Source: Bacteroidota bacterium
GTDB lineage: Bacteria > Bacteroidota > Ignavibacteria > UBA10030 > BY39
Length of the DNA: 6,523 bases
Assembly: GCA_018830765.1 (NCBI GenBank)
Contig: JAHJRJ010000322.1
Location: 1-6,523 of the forward strand
Direction of reading: 5' to 3'
The notes under the pieces were generated by a model that ran no database searches, was not told the DNA's origin, and saw nothing but the letters and a program-made list of their open reading frames with translations. Position numbers and translations under genes: made by a program. Below, piece after piece: positions 4,641 through 6,523 of the stretch. How positions within the stretch are numbered: the first letter of the stretch is position 1; each line of letters opens with the position of its first letter.

Positions 4641-6227
4641 ATGTCGTCATACAAAGATTTAAGTTCAATACAAGAAGTTCGCGATTTATTAGGACAGGCG
4701 AATGAAGCAGTTCAGGAATTTAGAGCGTTCAATCAAGAACGAACGGATAAAATTGTAAAAGCAATGGTTGATGCCGGTTACGAAGCCGCTGAACGTTTGG
4801 GAAAAATAGCTCACGAGGAAACCGGTTTCGGCAAATCCGAAGATAAGAAGAAGAAGAACGAATTCGCGACTATGCGAGTTTGGGAATCGATTAAAGATTT
4901 AAGAACTGCAGGCGTAATTCGTGAAGACCGTGAGAAGAAGATAATTGAAATCGGCGAGCCGATGGGTGTTGTTGCAGCTTTAATACCATCTACAAATCCA
5001 ACTTCGACGTTGATGTTCAAAGCGATTATTTCGTTGAAAGGAAGAAACGCAATCGTCGCAAGTCCGCACCCAAAAGCTATTTATTCAATATTAGAAGCCA
5101 CAAAGTTAATGCGCGATGCCGCCGAAGCGGCGGGTGCACCGAAAGGTGTAATCCATTGTATGACGCAGCCGACTCTTGAAGGAACAAACGAGCTGATACG
5201 GAATAAATTAACCGGAGTCATACTTGCCACTGGAAGCGGCGAGATGGTTAAAGCTGCATACAGTTCGGGCAAACCTGCTTACGGAGTCGGTCCTGGTAAC
5301 GTGCCAGCTTTCATCGAGCGAACGGCAAACGTACGTAAAGCAGTCGCCGATGTTTTGAGCGGCAAGCAATTCGACAACGGAGTTCTATGTTCAACCGAAT
5401 CGGCTTTAATTTGCGATTCTCCTATTAAAGATCAAGTCGTAACAGAATGTAAAGGTCTTGGCGGTTACTTCGTGGAAGGCGAAGCAAAAGAAAAGCTTTC
5501 GCGTTTGATGTTCAACGAAAAAGGAAATATCAACGCCGATATGGTCGGTAAATCAGCAGTTTATATTGCTCAGCAAGCGGGCTTTAGCGTTCCGCCGGAT
5601 ACAAAAGTTTTAATTGCGGAACTAAACACTGTCGGTAAAAACATTCCGTTATCTCGCGAGAAGCTCTCTCCCGTTCTTTCGTTCTATACAGAACTCAACT
5701 GGCGAGATGCTTGTCATCGGTGTATCGAGTTGTTGGAGTTCGGCGGTTTAGGCCATACGATGGTTATCCACTCCACCGATGAAGATATAATTATGAAGTT
5801 TGCGTTAGAAAAACCTGCCTCCCGGATTTTGGTCAATACGCAGTCCGCATTGGGCGCTGTCGGTGGAACAAACGAGATGCTTCCGTCTCTCACACTTGGT
5901 CCCGGTACCATTGGCGGGTCAATCATATCCGAAAATGTTTCGGCGAAACACCTAATCAACATCAAGCGGTTAGTGTTCGAAACACGTCCTATAAATCCGT
6001 TAGAAAGTTCAGAGAGGAAAACTACACACTTATGGATGGAAGAAATTGAGAAGCGTTTGCGTGAAGGTGCTGGCAACATTCCAGTGTGGGACAAAAAAAC
6101 CGGGCAAGTTACAAAAACTGAAACAGGAAAAGGCACGGTTTCCGAAAAAAGCGGAACGCAAACATTAGGCAGTGGAATCTCGGAAGATGAAGTCGAGAAA
6201 ATCATACGTGAATTTTCGAAAAGATAA
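4641..6227 (+). CDS. CoA-acylating aldehyde dehydrogenase (PduP/EutE-like) with C-terminal encapsulation-type peptide
   Basis: A 528-residue enzyme of the acetaldehyde/propionaldehyde dehydrogenase (acylating) family, which converts an aldehyde, CoA and NAD+ to acyl-CoA and NADH. Visible hallmarks are EPMGVVAALIPSTNPTST (106-123), the nucleotide-binding stretch ILATGSGEMVKAAYSSGKPA followed by YGVGPGNVPA (194-223), and the catalytic Cys250 in FDNGVLCSTESALICD. Downstream are LSREKLSPVLSFY, GGLGHTMVIHS and LTLGPGTIGGS. After about residue 480 a Gly/Thr/Lys-rich linker leads to GISEDEVEKIIREFSKR (512-528). This predicted amphipathic helix closely resembles encapsulation peptides that attach cargo to bacterial microcompartment shells; classical PduP carries its peptide at the N-terminus instead. 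No shell gene is in the window. The preceding PPC gene is co-transcribed, and the following DNA glycosylase gene overlaps its 3' end. The substrate cannot be decided from sequence. Confidence 0.93.
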   Translation: MSSYKDLSSIQEVRDLLGQANEAVQEFRAFNQERTDKIVKAMVDAGYEAAERLGKIAHEETGFGKSEDKKKKNEFATMRVWESIKDLRTAGVIREDREKKIIEIGEPMGVVAALIPSTNPTSTLMFKAIISLKGRNAIVASPHPKAIYSILEATKLMRDAAEAAGAPKGVIHCMTQPTLEGTNELIRNKLTGVILATGSGEMVKAAYSSGKPAYGVGPGNVPAFIERTANVRKAVADVLSGKQFDNGVLCSTESALICDSPIKDQVVTECKGLGGYFVEGEAKEKLSRLMFNEKGNINADMVGKSAVYIAQQAGFSVPPDTKVLIAELNTVGKNIPLSREKLSPVLSFYTELNWRDACHRCIELLEFGGLGHTMVIHSTDEDIIMKFALEKPASRILVNTQSALGAVGGTNEMLPSLTLGPGTIGGSIISENVSAKHLINIKRLVFETRPINPLESSERKTTHLWMEEIEKRLREGAGNIPVWDKKTGQVTKTETGKGTVSEKSGTQTLGSGISEDEVEKIIREFSKR

Positions 6228-6523
6228 TTTGCCTGATTTGCAACTCGAAAAACTTCCCCGATCATTTTATCTTCGCCCAACAATTACTGTCGCTAAAGAT
6301 TTATTAGGAAAGTATTTAGTACGTAAATACAACAACCAACTTTTAACAGGCAAGATTGTTGAAGTCGAAGCTTACCTCGGGGAAAAAGACCCTGCAAGTC
6401 ATGCATTTCGTGGACAAACAAAACGCAACGAAGTAATGTTTTGGGAAGGCGGGCATCTTTATGTTTACTTTACGTATGGTATGCACTACTGCTGCAATGT
6501 AGTCACGGAGGAAAAGGGCAAAG
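6208..6523 (+). CDS. 3-methyladenine DNA glycosylase, AAG/MPG family (3' end outside window)
   Basis: The open frame runs to the right edge; about 105 residues are visible out of a usual 190-210. Family motifs in order are LPRSFYLRPTITVAKDLLGK then YLVRK, GKIVEVEAYLGEKDPASHAF with RGQTKRNEVMF, and GGHLYVYFTYGMHYCCNVVT. The second Glu of VEVEAY corresponds to the base-activating residue of human AAG, and the Tyr after it is also conserved. The enzyme removes alkylated and some etheno or deaminated purines at the start of base-excision repair. No ATG is available. GTG 6208 (VNFRKDNLPDLQLEKLPRSF) gives a 20-nt overlap with the dehydrogenase gene. TTG 6229 or TTG 6238 are alternatives, none with a convincing ribosome-binding site. 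The overlap suggests translational coupling in the same operon. Confidence 0.9.
   Translation, partial: MNFRKDNLPDLQLEKLPRSFYLRPTITVAKDLLGKYLVRKYNNQLLTGKIVEVEAYLGEKDPASHAFRGQTKRNEVMFWEGGHLYVYFTYGMHYCCNVVTEEKGK

Noticed and set aside
5714..6283. A 189-codon minus-strand open frame opposite the dehydrogenase
   Set aside because: The + strand encodes a clear dehydrogenase C-terminus and glycosylase start here; the antisense translation has no recognisable motif and no ribosome-binding site that convinces.

Overview
The window is AT-rich and densely coded, with every real gene on the + strand. It looks like a chromosomal fragment from a bacterium of the FCB group, most likely an Ignavibacteria/Chlorobi-type lineage. 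The basis for this is the low GC content, a Bacteroidetes-style promoter (TTG, 20 bp, TATATTTG) in front of one gene, a secreted beta-barrel protein of a type I associate with that group, and a PduP/EutE-like aldehyde dehydrogenase with a microcompartment-targeting tail. This placement is inference; no rRNA or other marker is present.

Left part (1-2250). The window opens inside an antitoxin-like gene whose C-terminus is intact. It is followed by the wreck of a PIN-domain (VapC-type) toxin whose start codon appears to have mutated from ATG to ATA. Next comes a 119-bp copy of the first 40 codons of ruvB, carrying a one-base deletion. This copy is joined directly to the last 162 codons of an NFACT/RqcH-family gene. 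A complete gene for a secreted outer-membrane beta-barrel protein of unknown function follows.

Middle (2250-3930). A second, more eroded copy of the antitoxin 3' end (37 codons) runs into the start of a full-length ruvB, the Holliday-junction branch-migration ATPase. A compact hicB-hicA toxin-antitoxin pair lies 22 nt behind ruvB. The paired antitoxin/ruvB copies on either side of the NFACT-tail and barrel genes are what a tandem duplication of about 2.1 kb would leave, with breakpoints in ruvB codon 40 and inside the NFACT gene. This predicts an intact NFACT gene and a second barrel gene just upstream of the window.

Right part (3930-6523). A 264-nt intergenic stretch is full of inverted repeats, including a pair of arms made of 9-10-nt units and a set of competing stems. 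It ends in a good promoter placed so that transcription should start at or beside the GTG start of the next gene. That promoter serves a PPC/DUF296-domain protein and, 9 nt later, a CoA-acylating aldehyde dehydrogenase ending in a linker plus a short amphipathic helix of the bacterial-microcompartment encapsulation type. A 3-methyladenine DNA glycosylase (AAG family) overlaps the dehydrogenase's 3' end and runs off the right edge. These three genes look like one transcript.

The most notable features are the duplication scar with its ruvB-NFACT chimera, the decaying PIN toxin/antitoxin pair, and the PPC plus encapsulated aldehyde dehydrogenase unit with its structured leader and probable leaderless start.
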